The position numbers and the translations under genes were made by a program. From Aliirhizobium wenxiniae (lineage in GTDB: Bacteria; Pseudomonadota; Alphaproteobacteria; Rhizobiales; Rhizobiaceae), in assembly GCF_014201355.1 (NCBI RefSeq), contig NZ_JACHEG010000006.1, forward strand, positions 173,905 to 237,904: a DNA stretch of 64,000 nt. The letters run 5' to 3'. Below are positions 8,703 through 17,825 of the stretch, piece after piece; the first letter of the stretch is position 1, and the number at the start of each line of letters is the position of its first letter. The notes below the pieces were generated by a model. The model did not search any database, had not been told where the DNA came from, and worked only from the letters and a program-made list of their open reading frames with translations.

Positions 8703-10163
8703 ATGCAGTTACCTAATCCCGATTGCGGTCGGCTTTTCCGCGATCACAACTGGCAGAAGTCCCAGCTGGGGCCTGTCGAGACCTGGGCGGTCGAGCTGCG
8801 GACCTTGGTAAATGTAATGCTGGGCTCTCTTCAGCCAATGCTTATCGTCTGGGGGCCTTCGCAAACAACATTATATAACGACGGATACGCAGAGATGTGT
8901 GGCTCAAGGCATCCATCCGCCTTCGGCGGCAGTTTCAAGAGCCTTTGGCATGATATTTGGGATCAGGTGGAACCCATCATCTCGGCTGCCTTCGCCGGGC
9001 AAGGGACTGCGATGGACGATATCGAGTTTCTGATGCACCGAAACGGGTACCCTGAGGAGACGCACTTTGCCTTCTCTTATACGCCTGTCCGCGATCCGTG
9101 GGGCACAGTGTTGGGAATGTTCTGTGCTTGCACGGAAATCACTACACAAGTCGCAATGAGAAGGGCCGAGAAGACCCAACGTGACCGCATGCTTCAGGTC
9201 TTCGAACTTAGCCCAGGCGGCATCGCAATGTTGGTCGGGCAAAACCACGTATTCGAATATGCGAATGAGGAGTACCACTCGATCATCGGCGTGGGTCGGG
9301 AGATCATTGGGCGCACTGTTAGAGAGGCTGTGTCCGAGGTCGTCCGTCAGGGCTTCATCGACCGTCTCGACGCGGTGTACAATACGGGCGAACCCTTTGT
9401 AGCAAAGAACCTGTCCATCGAACTGAACCGTGGTGCTGACGGGGAGAAGCAGACCAGGATTATCGATCTAGTGTATCAGGCTATGCGAGACAATGGAGGC
9501 TGCGTAAACGGCGTTTTGGTGCAAGCTCGCGATGTTACAGACCTCCGAGCAGAGGAAGAACGGCAGGAACTTCTTTCGCACGAGCTTGGTCATCGTTTGA
9601 AAAACCAGCTTGCTATGTTTCAGGCGATCGCGTCTCAAACGCTACGGAACGCCCACGATTTACCGGCGGCCCGAAAAAGCCTTTCAGATCGGATTGGAGT
9701 TTTGAGCGCAGCTCACGACACCATTTTGGAAAGCGGTCGAGGGTCATCGAAAGTCCGTCGATTGGTCAAGCAGATGATCTCTCTTCATGACGATCCTGAA
9801 AACCCGAGGTTCTCAATCTGCGGCCCCGAGCTGAAGGTCGGATCCCGCCCATCACTATCTCTATCTCTGATTTTGCACGAGCTTGCTACGAACGCATTGA
9901 AATACGGTGCTCTTTCAACTTCCGAGGGAGCCGTCAAAGTCGCCTGGAAGGTAAGCGGTCCGAACAATGACCGCTTTGAAATGACATGGGAGGAGAGTAA
10001 CGGCCCGGCCGTGACGCTACCGCGTGAGCGAGGCTCCGGCACCAGGCTGATCGCGGCCGGTCTGAACGGAACCTTGGACAGCAAAGTTGAACTCGATTTT
10101 GCATCAACGGGACTTCGGTGTCTGATCACCTCAGACTTGGAAACCTTCCAGAAAGAACACTGA
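8703..10163 (+). CDS. PAS-domain HWE histidine kinase
   Basis: This is a 486-residue soluble sensor kinase. An N-terminal PAS-like region (about 10-150; it opens with a region starting NPDCGRLFRDHNWQ) is followed by a second PAS (about 160-285). The HWE kinase core has His297 in GHRLKNQLA, N-box HELATNALKYG near 392, and the family TWEE motif near 428. ATG at 8703 follows GGGGGAA; longer readings into the intergenic region look non-coding. The stop overlaps the start of the next receiver gene (ATGA), so the two are translationally coupled. HWE kinases often feed the general stress response in alphaproteobacteria, but this target is not known. Confidence 0.9.
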   Translation: MQLPNPDCGRLFRDHNWQKSQLGPVETWAVELRTLVNVMLGSLQPMLIVWGPSQTTLYNDGYAEMCGSRHPSAFGGSFKSLWHDIWDQVEPIISAAFAGQGTAMDDIEFLMHRNGYPEETHFAFSYTPVRDPWGTVLGMFCACTEITTQVAMRRAEKTQRDRMLQVFELSPGGIAMLVGQNHVFEYANEEYHSIIGVGREIIGRTVREAVSEVVRQGFIDRLDAVYNTGEPFVAKNLSIELNRGADGEKQTRIIDLVYQAMRDNGGCVNGVLVQARDVTDLRAEEERQELLSHELGHRLKNQLAMFQAIASQTLRNAHDLPAARKSLSDRIGVLSAAHDTILESGRGSSKVRRLVKQMISLHDDPENPRFSICGPELKVGSRPSLSLSLILHELATNALKYGALSTSEGAVKVAWKVSGPNNDRFEMTWEESNGPAVTLPRERGSGTRLIAAGLNGTLDSKVELDFASTGLRCLITSDLETFQKEH

Positions 10164-10525
10164 TGCCGAAATCTTTGCTTTTAGTTGAAGACGACGGCTT
10201 GATCAGGATGGATCTTGCCGACGCACTCTCGGACATGGGATTTGATGTGGCGGAAGCTGCCAACGCCGACGAGGCGCTGAACATATTTCGTGGATCACTT
10301 GAGTTCGACGGAATCCTGACTGATATCGACATGCCGGGCTCGATGAATGGCATAGCCCTTGCGCATCAGATCGCAAGCCAAGACGCCCAATGCCGCATTA
10401 TTATTATTTCAGGTCGGTACCATCCCGGTCAGGGAAAACTGCCTGATGGTGCCTCTTTTTTAGGAAAGCCCGTATCGCAACAGGCGCTGGAGGCCGTTTT
10501 GAAGGAAGCGGGTCTTTCGTCATAG
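10163..10525 (+). CDS. Single-domain response regulator
   Basis: This is a 120-residue receiver domain without an effector. The acidic pair is in LLVEDD, the phospho-acceptor is Asp54 in ILTDIDMPGS, and the Lys is in FLGKPVS. It starts within the stop codon of the HWE kinase (4-base overlap) and is its likely cognate regulator. It resembles the receiver at 26763 in the TDxDMPGS stretch. Confidence 0.9.
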   Translation: MPKSLLLVEDDGLIRMDLADALSDMGFDVAEAANADEALNIFRGSLEFDGILTDIDMPGSMNGIALAHQIASQDAQCRIIIISGRYHPGQGKLPDGASFLGKPVSQQALEAVLKEAGLSS

Positions 10526-10570
10526 GCCGAGCGCCCCTGTCGAGCGATAGCCGAACAACTGCCCAGCAAC

Positions 10571-11275
10571 ATGGAAGCTCCGGTGGAATCATTTGGCAAG
10601 AATTTCCGCGCCCTCGTCATAGGGGCAAGCGGCGGCATTGGCCAAGCGTTGGCGGCCACCTTGCAGCGTCACGATGCCTGTCGCTCGGTCATCGGGCTTT
10701 CTCGAAGCACTGATGGTCTCGACCTCCTGGATGAGGACAGTATCGCAGCACATGCTGCAAAGCTTGCCGATCAGCAATTTAACCTCATAGTTTGTGCCAC
10801 TGGCGCTTTGACGATCAATGGCGTCGGGCCGGAAAAGTCTATCAAGCAAGTAACCATTGACGCCATGGCCGCACAGTTCGCGATCAACGCCATCGGCCCT
10901 GCCCTGATCCTCAAGCATTTCACACCCTTGCTGTCTGCATCAAAGCGATCGGTCTTCGCGCTTCTGTCTGCCCGCGTCGGCTCGATCGGCGACAATCGGT
11001 TAGGTGGCTGGATGTCGTACAGATCCTCAAAGGCGGCGCTGAACCAGATCATCCGCACGGCGGCGATCGAGATCGCAAGAAAGCGGCCGGAGGCTGTTGT
11101 CGTCGCCATACATCCGGGAACCGTAAATACGACACTGTCCCGACCATTCGCTTTGAACCACAAGTCTACAGAGCCCCACGAAGCGGCCTCCATGATCTTA
11201 ACAACCGTGGACGGTTTGAGGGCCTCAGATACCGGCGGCTTTTTCGCCTACGATGCCCGCCCAATAGAGTGGTAG
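10571..11275 (+). CDS. SDR family protein (C-factor-like)
   Basis: This is a 234-residue short-chain dehydrogenase of the CsgA/C-factor type: cofactor loop GASGGIGQAL near residues 18-27 and active-site Tyr/Lys in SYRSSKAAL. The short length and the LSARVGSIGDNRLGGW stretch fit that subfamily. It is 45 bases after the receiver gene and could be the last gene of that operon. Substrate unknown. Confidence 0.85.
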   Translation: MEAPVESFGKNFRALVIGASGGIGQALAATLQRHDACRSVIGLSRSTDGLDLLDEDSIAAHAAKLADQQFNLIVCATGALTINGVGPEKSIKQVTIDAMAAQFAINAIGPALILKHFTPLLSASKRSVFALLSARVGSIGDNRLGGWMSYRSSKAALNQIIRTAAIEIARKRPEAVVVAIHPGTVNTTLSRPFALNHKSTEPHEAASMILTTVDGLRASDTGGFFAYDARPIEW

Positions 11276-11301
11276 GCCAGCACCAATAAGCCGCTCGTAC
11301 T

Positions 11302-11327
11302 GGAACCAAGCTGCCTTCGTTTAAGTT
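11302..11327 (+). promoter_or_regulatory. EcfG/RpoE2-type promoter for the Ku operon
   Basis: GGAAC, 19 bases, TT, ending 28 bases before the first Ku start at 11355. It fits the known RpoE2 control of a Ku pair in S. meliloti. Confidence 0.55.
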
Positions 11328-11354
11328 CAACATCTCAGCAACTTGGAGGCAGTT

Positions 11355-12242
11355 ATGACCGCGCACAGGGCTCAATGGAAAGGCCATCTAAAAATAGGCG
11401 AGCTGACGTGTGCCGTTGGCTTGTATACGGCTGCCTCGACCTCCGAGCGGATCAGCTTTCATATGATCAACGAAAAGACCGGCAACCGTCTGAAGCGAGA
11501 GTTCATCGATGGCGAGACCGAAGAGGTCGTAGAGCGCGACCAGCAGGTCAAGGGCTTCGAGACCGGGACCGGCGATTACATCATGATCGATCCCGAGGAA
11601 GTGGCGGCGGTAGTGCCTGACTCCGACAAGATGCTTGAGGCAGAAGCCTTCATTGCTTGTGGCAAGATAGACGACGTATATTTCGACAAGCCCTATTATC
11701 TAGTGCCAGTCGATGATGATGCGAGTGAGGCCTTCACCGCAATCAGAGATGCGCTCGCCAACACAGATGCTACCGCCGTAGCTCGCACGGTACTGTTCCG
11801 TCGGATACGGACAGTTCTGATCCGCCCGCATGGCAAAGGCCTGATCGCGACGACACTCAATTTCGAATACGAGGTTAAATCGTCTAAAGAGGCGTTCAAA
11901 GGCGTGAAGAAGGTGAAGGTTGAAGGCGAGATGCTTGATCTCGCCAAGCACATCATCGACACGAAAAAGGGCGAGTTCGACCCAGCGAAAACGGATGATC
12001 GATACGAGACCGCGCTCGCCGCTCTGGTGAAAGCCAAAGCCGAGGGCAAGTCCCTCCCCAAGCCTAAGCCGATCAAGGTATCGAAACCGAACGATCTGCT
12101 GAAGGCTCTCCGAGAAAGTGCTGGTGCAGGAAGCGGAAGCTCCAAAAAGCCGAAGGCAGCCAACGCTAATTCCGAAAAAAAGAAGACAACACGAGCGAAG
12201 ACCAAGACCACTTCGAAGTCTGAACACAAGAAAGCGAGCTGA
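11355..12242 (+). CDS. Ku protein (non-homologous end joining)
   Basis: This is a 295-residue bacterial Ku. The core beta-barrel begins at WKGHLKIGELTCAVGLY and includes the family stretch HMINEKTGNRLKREFID. The C-terminus (about 255-295) is a Lys/Ser-rich tail of the kind that binds DNA and ligase. GGAGG sits 6 bases before the ATG at 11355, which decides the start. A second Ku gene begins 3 bases after the stop, so the two are one operon. Ku binds broken DNA ends and recruits LigD. Confidence 0.95.
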   Translation: MTAHRAQWKGHLKIGELTCAVGLYTAASTSERISFHMINEKTGNRLKREFIDGETEEVVERDQQVKGFETGTGDYIMIDPEEVAAVVPDSDKMLEAEAFIACGKIDDVYFDKPYYLVPVDDDASEAFTAIRDALANTDATAVARTVLFRRIRTVLIRPHGKGLIATTLNFEYEVKSSKEAFKGVKKVKVEGEMLDLAKHIIDTKKGEFDPAKTDDRYETALAALVKAKAEGKSLPKPKPIKVSKPNDLLKALRESAGAGSGSSKKPKAANANSEKKKTTRAKTKTTSKSEHKKAS

Positions 12243-12244
12243 CA

Positions 12245-13063
12245 ATGGCACCTCGTCGACCGTACTGGAGAGGCTATCTGAAGCTCTCGCTCGTCACCTG
12301 CCCTGTCGCAATGACCCCCGCCACGTCTGGGTCCGAGAAGGTCCGCTTCCATACGCTCAACGAGAAAACCGGAAACCGGGTGGTGTCTCAATACATCGAC
12401 AGTGCGACAGGCAAGCCCGTTCCGGATGAGCAGCAGGCGAAAGGTTACGAGCGCGGTGAAAACGACTACGTCATCCTGACGGACGAGGACCTTGCATCTG
12501 TTGAGCTGGAAACGGTCCGCACGATCGATATCGAGAAGTTCGTCCCCAGAGATCGGATCGAATGGATCTATCTCGATACCCCCTTCTATCTCACAGCTAA
12601 CGAGAAAATAGGGGACGAAGCCTTTGCGGTGATCCGCGAAGCAATGAACGCTCAAGATGTCGTCGGCGTGTCGAGGGTTGTCTTGGGTCGCCGCGAACGA
12701 GCGGTGATTTTGGAGCCGCGCGGCGACGGTATCGTAGTCTGGACACTGCGGTTCGGTGACGAAGTGCGGCCCGAGTCCGAATATTTCACGGGGATCGGCA
12801 ATAAGTCTGACGCTAAAGGCGTCGCTGCCCTTGAAAACGTTATAAAAAAGCGGATGAAGGACTGGTCCCCGGCGATGGTCTCCGATCCCATCCAGGATGC
12901 GCTGCTGAAGCTGATCGCTAGCAAGAAAAAGGCTAAAAAGCCGGGAAAGGCTTCTTCAAATTCGGACAAGGGCAAGAGTGGCAAGCCGAGCAACGTAGTC
13001 AATATCATGGATGCGCTGAAGAAATCGGTGGCGAAGGAACTGAAGTCTCGCAAGGCCGGATAA
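12245..13063 (+). CDS. Ku protein, second copy
   Basis: This is a 272-residue Ku paralogue. It opens with RPYWRGYLKLSLVTCPVAM, then HTLNEKTGNRVVSQYID, and has its own Lys-rich C-terminal tail. It differs clearly from the upstream Ku, so the pair is not a fresh duplication. In S. meliloti a tandem Ku pair is reported to act together as a heteromer under stress; the same arrangement is seen here. The operon probably continued into the small gene now split by an IS3 element. Confidence 0.95.
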   Translation: MAPRRPYWRGYLKLSLVTCPVAMTPATSGSEKVRFHTLNEKTGNRVVSQYIDSATGKPVPDEQQAKGYERGENDYVILTDEDLASVELETVRTIDIEKFVPRDRIEWIYLDTPFYLTANEKIGDEAFAVIREAMNAQDVVGVSRVVLGRRERAVILEPRGDGIVVWTLRFGDEVRPESEYFTGIGNKSDAKGVAALENVIKKRMKDWSPAMVSDPIQDALLKLIASKKKAKKPGKASSNSDKGKSGKPSNVVNIMDALKKSVAKELKSRKAG

Positions 13064-13195
13064 TTTTTGCCCGTTGTAATCAAAATTTTGGATTGAACGT
13101 ATGACATCTTCGCGCGCCGTCGTGCTTCAATGCCCTTGACCTGAGACCCATCGTCCCTCCAGTTTTCAGGAGAGTCTTGGGTTTTCAATCTGGCC

Positions 13196-14035
13196 TTACG
13201 CGGCCTGTTTTTCCATAGCTATTTTCATTGCGAATTCACTGGGTGTGATGTTGCCCAACGAAGAGTGCGGCCTGTTTCGATTGTAGTCCTCCTTCCATGC
13301 TGCGATTTCGATCCTGGCCTGCGTCAGCGACGAGAACAGTGTTTCGTTGAGGCATTCGTCACGAAAGCTGCCGTTGAAGCTTTCTACGAAGCCATTCTGC
13401 ATCGGCTTGCCCGGTGCGATATAATGCCATTCGACGTGAGTGCTTTGGCACCATTCCAAAACGGCCATGCTGGTCATCTCCGTGCCATTGTCGGAGACAA
13501 TCGTTCGCGGCTTCCCTCGTTGGGCGATGATGGCATCGAGTTCCCGCGCAAGCCGTCGACCTGAGAGCGACGTGTCGGCGACCAGCGCCAGGCATTCGCG
13601 GGTGAAGTCGTCGACGACGGCCAGGACCCGAAAGCGACGGCCATCTGTGAAAGCGTCGCTGACGAAATCCAAGCTCCATCGCTCGTTGGCACGCGAGGGC
13701 AGCGCCAGAGGGCGTCTCGTCCCCAAAGCCCGTTTGCGTCCGCCACGTTTGCGCACCGTCAGCTTCTCTTCGCGATAGAGACGCCGCAGTTTCTTCAGGT
13801 TCATGATGATGCCCTGCCGACCCAGCATGACGTGAATGCGGCGATAACCGAAACGGCGGCGCTCGGACGCCACCAGCTTCATTGCCTCACGGATATCAGC
13901 GTCATCCGGTCGAACGCTACGATATCGCACGCTCGACCGATCTACGGACAAAACCTCACACGCCCGACGCTGGCTCACCCCATGTTGTTTGCAGACATGA
14001 GCCACAGCGTCCCGCTTCACATCGGGCGTCACCAC
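13196..14035 (-). CDS. IS3-family transposase OrfB
   Basis: This is a 279-residue integrase-type transposase with DDE catalytic residues in WSLDFVSDAF, TIVSDNGTEM and FVESFNGSFRDECL. An HTH_21-like N-terminus (CKQHGVSQRRACEVL) precedes the catalytic core. It overlaps OrfA; an A6G slippery run at 14035-14041 suggests a programmed minus-one frameshift producing OrfAB. Confidence 0.95.
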   Translation of the reverse strand: MVTPDVKRDAVAHVCKQHGVSQRRACEVLSVDRSSVRYRSVRPDDADIREAMKLVASERRRFGYRRIHVMLGRQGIIMNLKKLRRLYREEKLTVRKRGGRKRALGTRRPLALPSRANERWSLDFVSDAFTDGRRFRVLAVVDDFTRECLALVADTSLSGRRLARELDAIIAQRGKPRTIVSDNGTEMTSMAVLEWCQSTHVEWHYIAPGKPMQNGFVESFNGSFRDECLNETLFSSLTQARIEIAAWKEDYNRNRPHSSLGNITPSEFAMKIAMEKQAA

Positions 14036-14295
14036 TTTTTTGAAGCGACATCTTTCAGAATGGCATTGTCCAGCATGGTCTCGGCCAGCAGCTTCTTCAG
14101 CTTGGCGTTCTCGTCTTCCAAAGCCTTCAGCTTGCGGGCATCGGATACCTCCATGCCGCCGAACTTCGCCTTGTATTTGTAGAAGGTCGCCTCGGATATC
14201 CCATGCTTGCGGCAGACATCGGCAGTCCGCATGCCGCTCTCCTGCTCTTTCAATATCCCGATAATCTGCTCGTCCGTGAACCGTGAATGCTTCAT
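14029..14295 (-). CDS. IS3-family transposase OrfA
   Basis: This is an 88-residue helix-turn-helix protein (FTDEQIIGILKEQESG, then CRKHGISEATFYKYKAKFGG) with a leucine-zipper-like end. It overlaps OrfB by 7 bases at the slippery run. It binds the IS ends and is fused to OrfB by frameshifting. Confidence 0.95.
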   Translation of the reverse strand: MKHSRFTDEQIIGILKEQESGMRTADVCRKHGISEATFYKYKAKFGGMEVSDARKLKALEDENAKLKKLLAETMLDNAILKDVASKKW

Positions 14296-14693
14296 TCCGT
14301 CCGTCTCCTTGATACGACGGACTCTACCAAAATCTGGAGGAAGTTCAGGGGCTCAGGTCACCCTGTCCCCAACAGCGATCGCCTCCAAGCACTTGTTGAG
14401 CAGTGGCTAGTGGATGACGTTGTAGTCGTAGCCATCAGCGGTCGAAACGCATTCAAATTGGAAGCTGAGATCGACTGGTTGATTATCGATGACGGTTCTA
14501 CGCCAGAGCGAGCCATATGCACGTCTGCCCACGATAGCGAAGAAGACGCGGACGGACTAGGCGATGCAATCTGCTTGGCAGGCTCATTCTCCGCAGGGAA
14601 CGGCTTTATCGACCGCGTTTTTGTAATCGGCCAAGCGTTCGTCAAATACCGAGCCCCATCTTAGCGGGTGCACCACGCCCCAGGAATACGCGC

Positions 14694-14718
14694 GGAACGA
14701 ATCGGCTGGTCATCGATT
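14694..14718 (+). promoter_or_regulatory. EcfG-type promoter for the ligase gene
   Basis: GGAAC, 18 bases, TT, ending 51 bases before the ATG at 14769 and 27 before an in-frame TTG at 14745. Confidence 0.5.
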
Positions 14719-14768
14719 GAGTCGCGTAAGATGTGGACCGGTGATTGGTCCTGCTCGTGGGGTCAGTA

Positions 14769-15800
14769 ATGCGTAGTCGATCCAAACCTCTGCTGCACGG
14801 CGATCAAGTTGCCAAATCTCGGCCAAGAAAGCCACGGGACCCTGCCCAGCCTGACCTACCGTTTGACAAGATGCCAGAGCGAGTTGAACCCGCCCTAGCA
14901 CTGCTGAAACCGAAGACTCCAAACGGTCCCGACTGGGCGTTCGAGATAAAATTCGACGGATATCGGTTGGCTATCCATGTCGAGCCTAAAGGTATCCGCA
15001 TTCTTAGCCGTGGTGGGCATGATTGGACTGCACGCTTCCCGGCAATTGCGGATGCTGCGGGAAAGCTGGGTGTCGGTTCAGCAATTCTGGATGGCGAAGC
15101 GGTTGTTCTGGACGAAGAGGGGCGATCCGATTTCGGCGCCTTGCAACGTTCACTCGGTGGGCGGGGAGGAAAGCGGGTTTCAAAGGAGGCGGTTTTTTAT
15201 GCCTTTGATCTTCCCTACTTTGATGGGCACCTCCTCACAAATACAGAGCTATCCGTTCGTCGCCATCTCCTGGCCGATTTCCTCCACGGCGCGAGCGGTG
15301 CAATCCAGCTCTCTGAGGAACTCGACGGCGAAGGGGCCGAATTACTGGAAGCCGCATGCTCGATGGGTCTCGAAGGCATTATTGCCAAAAACCGTGACAG
15401 CAAATATCGATCCGGACGCACCGGTGACTGGCTGAAGATCAAGTGCGTCGAGAGCGAGAGCTTCGTTGTCATCGGCTATGAGCAATCCGCCGTTGCCCGA
15501 GGCGGGATCGGTAGCTTGTTATTGGCAGCACGGCGGGGCGACAGCTGGGTGTCGGTCGGGTCAGTTGGCACCGGCTTTAAAGAGAAAGACGCGGTGTACC
15601 TGAAGACAACACTCGACAAGCTCAAGACCAAAAAGCCCGCTATCCCAATGAAGGGAAAGAACCTGGTGTTCGCGCAGCCGACCCTCATCGCAGAAATACA
15701 TTTCCGAGGTTGGACAGACGACGGCAATCTGCGTCACGCATCTTTTAAGGGTTTGCGCGAAACACAGGATAATGCAGCGATTTTCGAGATGCCGAATTAG
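14769..15800 (+). CDS. Stand-alone ATP-dependent DNA ligase (LigD ligase-type)
   Basis: This is a 343-residue ligase-only protein. The adenylation motif EIKFDGYRL has the nucleophile Lys, followed by ILDGEAVVLD, AFDLPYFDG and MGLEGIIAKN, then motif V (WLKIKC) and a C-terminal OB domain. It lacks both the phosphoesterase and polymerase domains of LigD. ATG at 14769 is preferred; a TTG 24 bases upstream is possible. Its place after two Ku genes points to end joining. It reads away from the large LigD, which is on the other strand. Confidence 0.92.
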   Translation: MRSRSKPLLHGDQVAKSRPRKPRDPAQPDLPFDKMPERVEPALALLKPKTPNGPDWAFEIKFDGYRLAIHVEPKGIRILSRGGHDWTARFPAIADAAGKLGVGSAILDGEAVVLDEEGRSDFGALQRSLGGRGGKRVSKEAVFYAFDLPYFDGHLLTNTELSVRRHLLADFLHGASGAIQLSEELDGEGAELLEAACSMGLEGIIAKNRDSKYRSGRTGDWLKIKCVESESFVVIGYEQSAVARGGIGSLLLAARRGDSWVSVGSVGTGFKEKDAVYLKTTLDKLKTKKPAIPMKGKNLVFAQPTLIAEIHFRGWTDDGNLRHASFKGLRETQDNAAIFEMPN

Positions 15801-15826
15801 CTACTCCACCCCGCCTGCCGCGCCAC

Positions 15827-16477
15827 TCATAAGATCTTCGGGAAAAGCGGCGTTACATTGGCGGTCCCTACGGTAGCGGTCAGCGGCGCCGTTCCAGCAT
15901 TGGTCCGCTCTAGGGCATGCAAAATCTTGGCCAACCCTTCAGCCTGATGGTAGTAGTCGGGCTTGTCGGGCAGCGTCAGATCGAATTCGTTGCAGACCCT
16001 CGCAATCAAATCCATCGCCCGCGCGGCAAGCCGCGCATAACCTTCAACGCGGCGCTCGAAGAAGCTATCATGGTCCTTGCGAGCAAGATCTAGGCTTTCA
16101 AGGGCGTTCTCATGATTTCTGACCCGGTTTGAGAACCACAAAATCTCCTCGCCGAGGTCATCTCCGAGCGATCGCCACTCCACATCCTTGGGAAGGTTAA
16201 GGACAGGCTCTGGCAGATGAAACGCGAACTCAACCTGGTCCGCAGGGTTGAATTCGGGCTTGTCGTGGACGGCCGCATAGCAGGCTCCGACATAATCATC
16301 TAGCGCCAGGACAGTCAGCATCGCGAGGTTGCGAGCATTGCTCTTCTTATCTCTGGGGCGGAAGAGACCTGGAATTTTGGACATGGATCCACCTGCAGCT
16401 CCAAGAGCAAAACTACCGGCACCGATAAGCGCCCCCAATGTCATGAAGCCTTGCGTCGTACTGAAGAAATCAACCAC
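15827..16477 (-). CDS. Conserved hypothetical protein with N-terminal membrane segment
   Basis: This is a 216-residue protein. Residues 9-30 form a Gly/Ala-rich hydrophobic stretch (MTLGALIGAGSFALGAAGG) that could be one membrane segment or signal anchor. The remainder is soluble, acidic and helical, with a Pro-rich end. I do not recognise a domain. It converges with the ligase gene. Confidence 0.6.
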   Translation of the reverse strand: MVDFFSTTQGFMTLGALIGAGSFALGAAGGSMSKIPGLFRPRDKKSNARNLAMLTVLALDDYVGACYAAVHDKPEFNPADQVEFAFHLPEPVLNLPKDVEWRSLGDDLGEEILWFSNRVRNHENALESLDLARKDHDSFFERRVEGYARLAARAMDLIARVCNEFDLTLPDKPDYYHQAEGLAKILHALERTNAGTAPLTATVGTANVTPLFPKIL

Positions 16478-16835
16478 CGAAAACCTCGTTTGCTTAGCGA
16501 TCAGGGCAACGACTCAGAGATGTGCGACCGGAGTCGTTAATCCAATGACAGTGTGACCTGATGGCGAAAGAACGCAACGGCCACAGCTCTCACCAATCGA
16601 AATCCACAGATCGATAGGATTTTGTTGTCAGCTAGATGTGGCTTCGTAGGCGAGCGTTCAAGTCACGGCCTTTTTCAGCGATTGAATACAGTCGGGGCGT
16701 CGCAACAAGAGGGATGTCAGCGCGTTGTGACGTCAGCAGACCGGGAGATCAGTATGTTTGGCTACGCGGCCTGGGCGATGCCTGCGTAGCTGCTGCCCGG
16801 TACACGGACGCTACCACTTATTCTTGGAGACTATC
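16478..16835. other. Intergenic region without recognisable gene
   Basis: About 360 bases with only short, unconvincing frames. No GGAAC-type box or strong hairpin seen. Confidence 0.4.
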
Positions 16836-17099
16836 ATGACCACATCGGGCGCTTTTGACGTCACCCAGCTCAATTCGCTTAGAGACGCGCACCTTGACTG
16901 GTGTGCGGCCAATTCCGTCGATCCAAAGAGCGAACTGGGTGGAGAAGCGGCTACCTACCTCCTGCAAGCGTTCAACGCAGGCTCTCGTAGCGCTGACCAG
17001 ATGATCGCAGCGCTTGATCAATTTATCGAAGAACGCGCCAATCGCGTTCAGCTCGGTTCATCCGTCATACCGTCGACAAGTGATCGGCTCCCAGGCTAG
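16836..17099 (+). CDS. Small hypothetical protein
   Basis: This is an 87-residue mainly helical protein with an Ala-rich middle (GGEAATYLLQAFNAGSRSA). GGAGA lies 7 bases upstream of the ATG. It is followed within 4 bases by the next gene, suggesting an operon. No family recognised. Confidence 0.6.
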   Translation: MTTSGAFDVTQLNSLRDAHLDWCAANSVDPKSELGGEAATYLLQAFNAGSRSADQMIAALDQFIEERANRVQLGSSVIPSTSDRLPG

Positions 17100-17102
17100 G
17101 TG

Positions 17103-17450
17103 ATGGCAGATCCCAAACCCTCGATCTCACCCCATGTCACTCCCGACGGTCGCTATTTCGTCGTCCGCGGCAGGCTTTGGCGTGCAACCAATCCAAATCT
17201 CTCCGACGATGAGCGCGAACGGCTGGTGAAGGATTTGATGACCGCTCGCCGCGCGGTGAAGTCCGCGAAGGGGGACGCTGAATACCTCCGAAAGGCGAGA
17301 TCAGACGTCGATGTCGCTAAAGTGCTTCTTGGAGAACGCGGTCCAGTCTGGTGGACTGACGGATCACCAGACTTCAATAGAAAGATGGTCAAGAACACGC
17401 CATACCGGGGTTGGTATAAGGCGATTTCGAAGGATGAACCGCCTCCTTGA
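17103..17450 (+). CDS. Conserved hypothetical protein
   Basis: This is a 115-residue basic protein with a core YFVVRGRLWRATNPNLSDDE and then a Lys/Arg-rich helix, which I associate with a family common in Rhizobiales (from memory). An overlapping GTG at 17100 is an alternative start. It probably forms an operon with the preceding gene. Function unknown; the basic charge would allow nucleic-acid binding. Confidence 0.65.
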   Translation: MADPKPSISPHVTPDGRYFVVRGRLWRATNPNLSDDERERLVKDLMTARRAVKSAKGDAEYLRKARSDVDVAKVLLGERGPVWWTDGSPDFNRKMVKNTPYRGWYKAISKDEPPP

Positions 17451-17488
17451 ATGTTAAACGCCTCCGACACCGCCACTTCAGCGTAAAA

Positions 17489-17728
17489 TCAGGCTTGGCG
17501 GGATAGCGCACCAAGTCGATTGTGGACTGCAAGCTGGTAGATATGCTCCAGGACACTTCTGTCCTGTACCCGAGCGTCGGCCAATGCCAGCAAGGACGCG
17601 CGGCAAATGCGTTTTTCTGAAGCGTGCTGGCAGTTGTACGTCACATACTCATATAGCGCTGATCCCGTCAGCCCTTCCGAAATACCCGAGATCATCGTGC
17701 CATAGACAGATTTCAACTTCTTTCCCAT
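17489..17728 (-). CDS. Small hypothetical protein
   Basis: This is a 79-residue protein when started at 17728 (MGKKLKSVYGTMISG). It is helical with several Cys residues (YNCQHASEKRICRAS). An in-frame codon at 17773 would add 15 residues. It lies on the same strand just upstream of the LigD 3' end region. No family recognised. Confidence 0.5.
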   Translation of the reverse strand: MGKKLKSVYGTMISGISEGLTGSALYEYVTYNCQHASEKRICRASLLALADARVQDRSVLEHIYQLAVHNRLGALSRQA

Positions 17729-17825
17729 GGACCGCCCTCCCGTGAGATGCACGATGGCAAAACGCATATGCATACGTTTGGTTCGCCAGAACCATCCTTA
17801 CTACGATTCGAAGGCTGCAGCACGG

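Larger units (their letters stand above)
13137..14360 (-). mobile_element. IS3-family element, IS407-like, intact
   Basis: This is a 1224-base element. Both ends start TGACCTGAG read inward, and imperfect inverted repeats extend about 40 bases, sharing CTCCAG and AGAGTC blocks. A 4-base target duplication, CCCT, flanks it (13133-13136 and 14361-14364). It carries two overlapping transposase frames on the minus strand. The clean duplication and intact frames indicate a recent insertion. Confidence 0.93.
13101..14664 (+). pseudogene. Small gene interrupted by an IS3 element
   Basis: Removing the insertion (13137-14360) and one copy of the CCCT target duplication restores one open frame: 12 codons (13101-13136, beginning MTSSRAVVLQCP), then 14365-14664, giving about 111 residues. 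The middle has VDDVVVVAISGR and an acidic stretch. It lies 37 bases after the second Ku gene and just before the ligase, so it may have belonged to the end-joining operon. I do not recognise the family. The interruption is certain; the function is unknown. Confidence 0.8.

Noticed and set aside
11696..12655. A 319-residue minus-strand frame opposite the Ku genes.
   Set aside because: Shadow of the two Ku genes, Phe/Leu/Arg-rich and without a domain.
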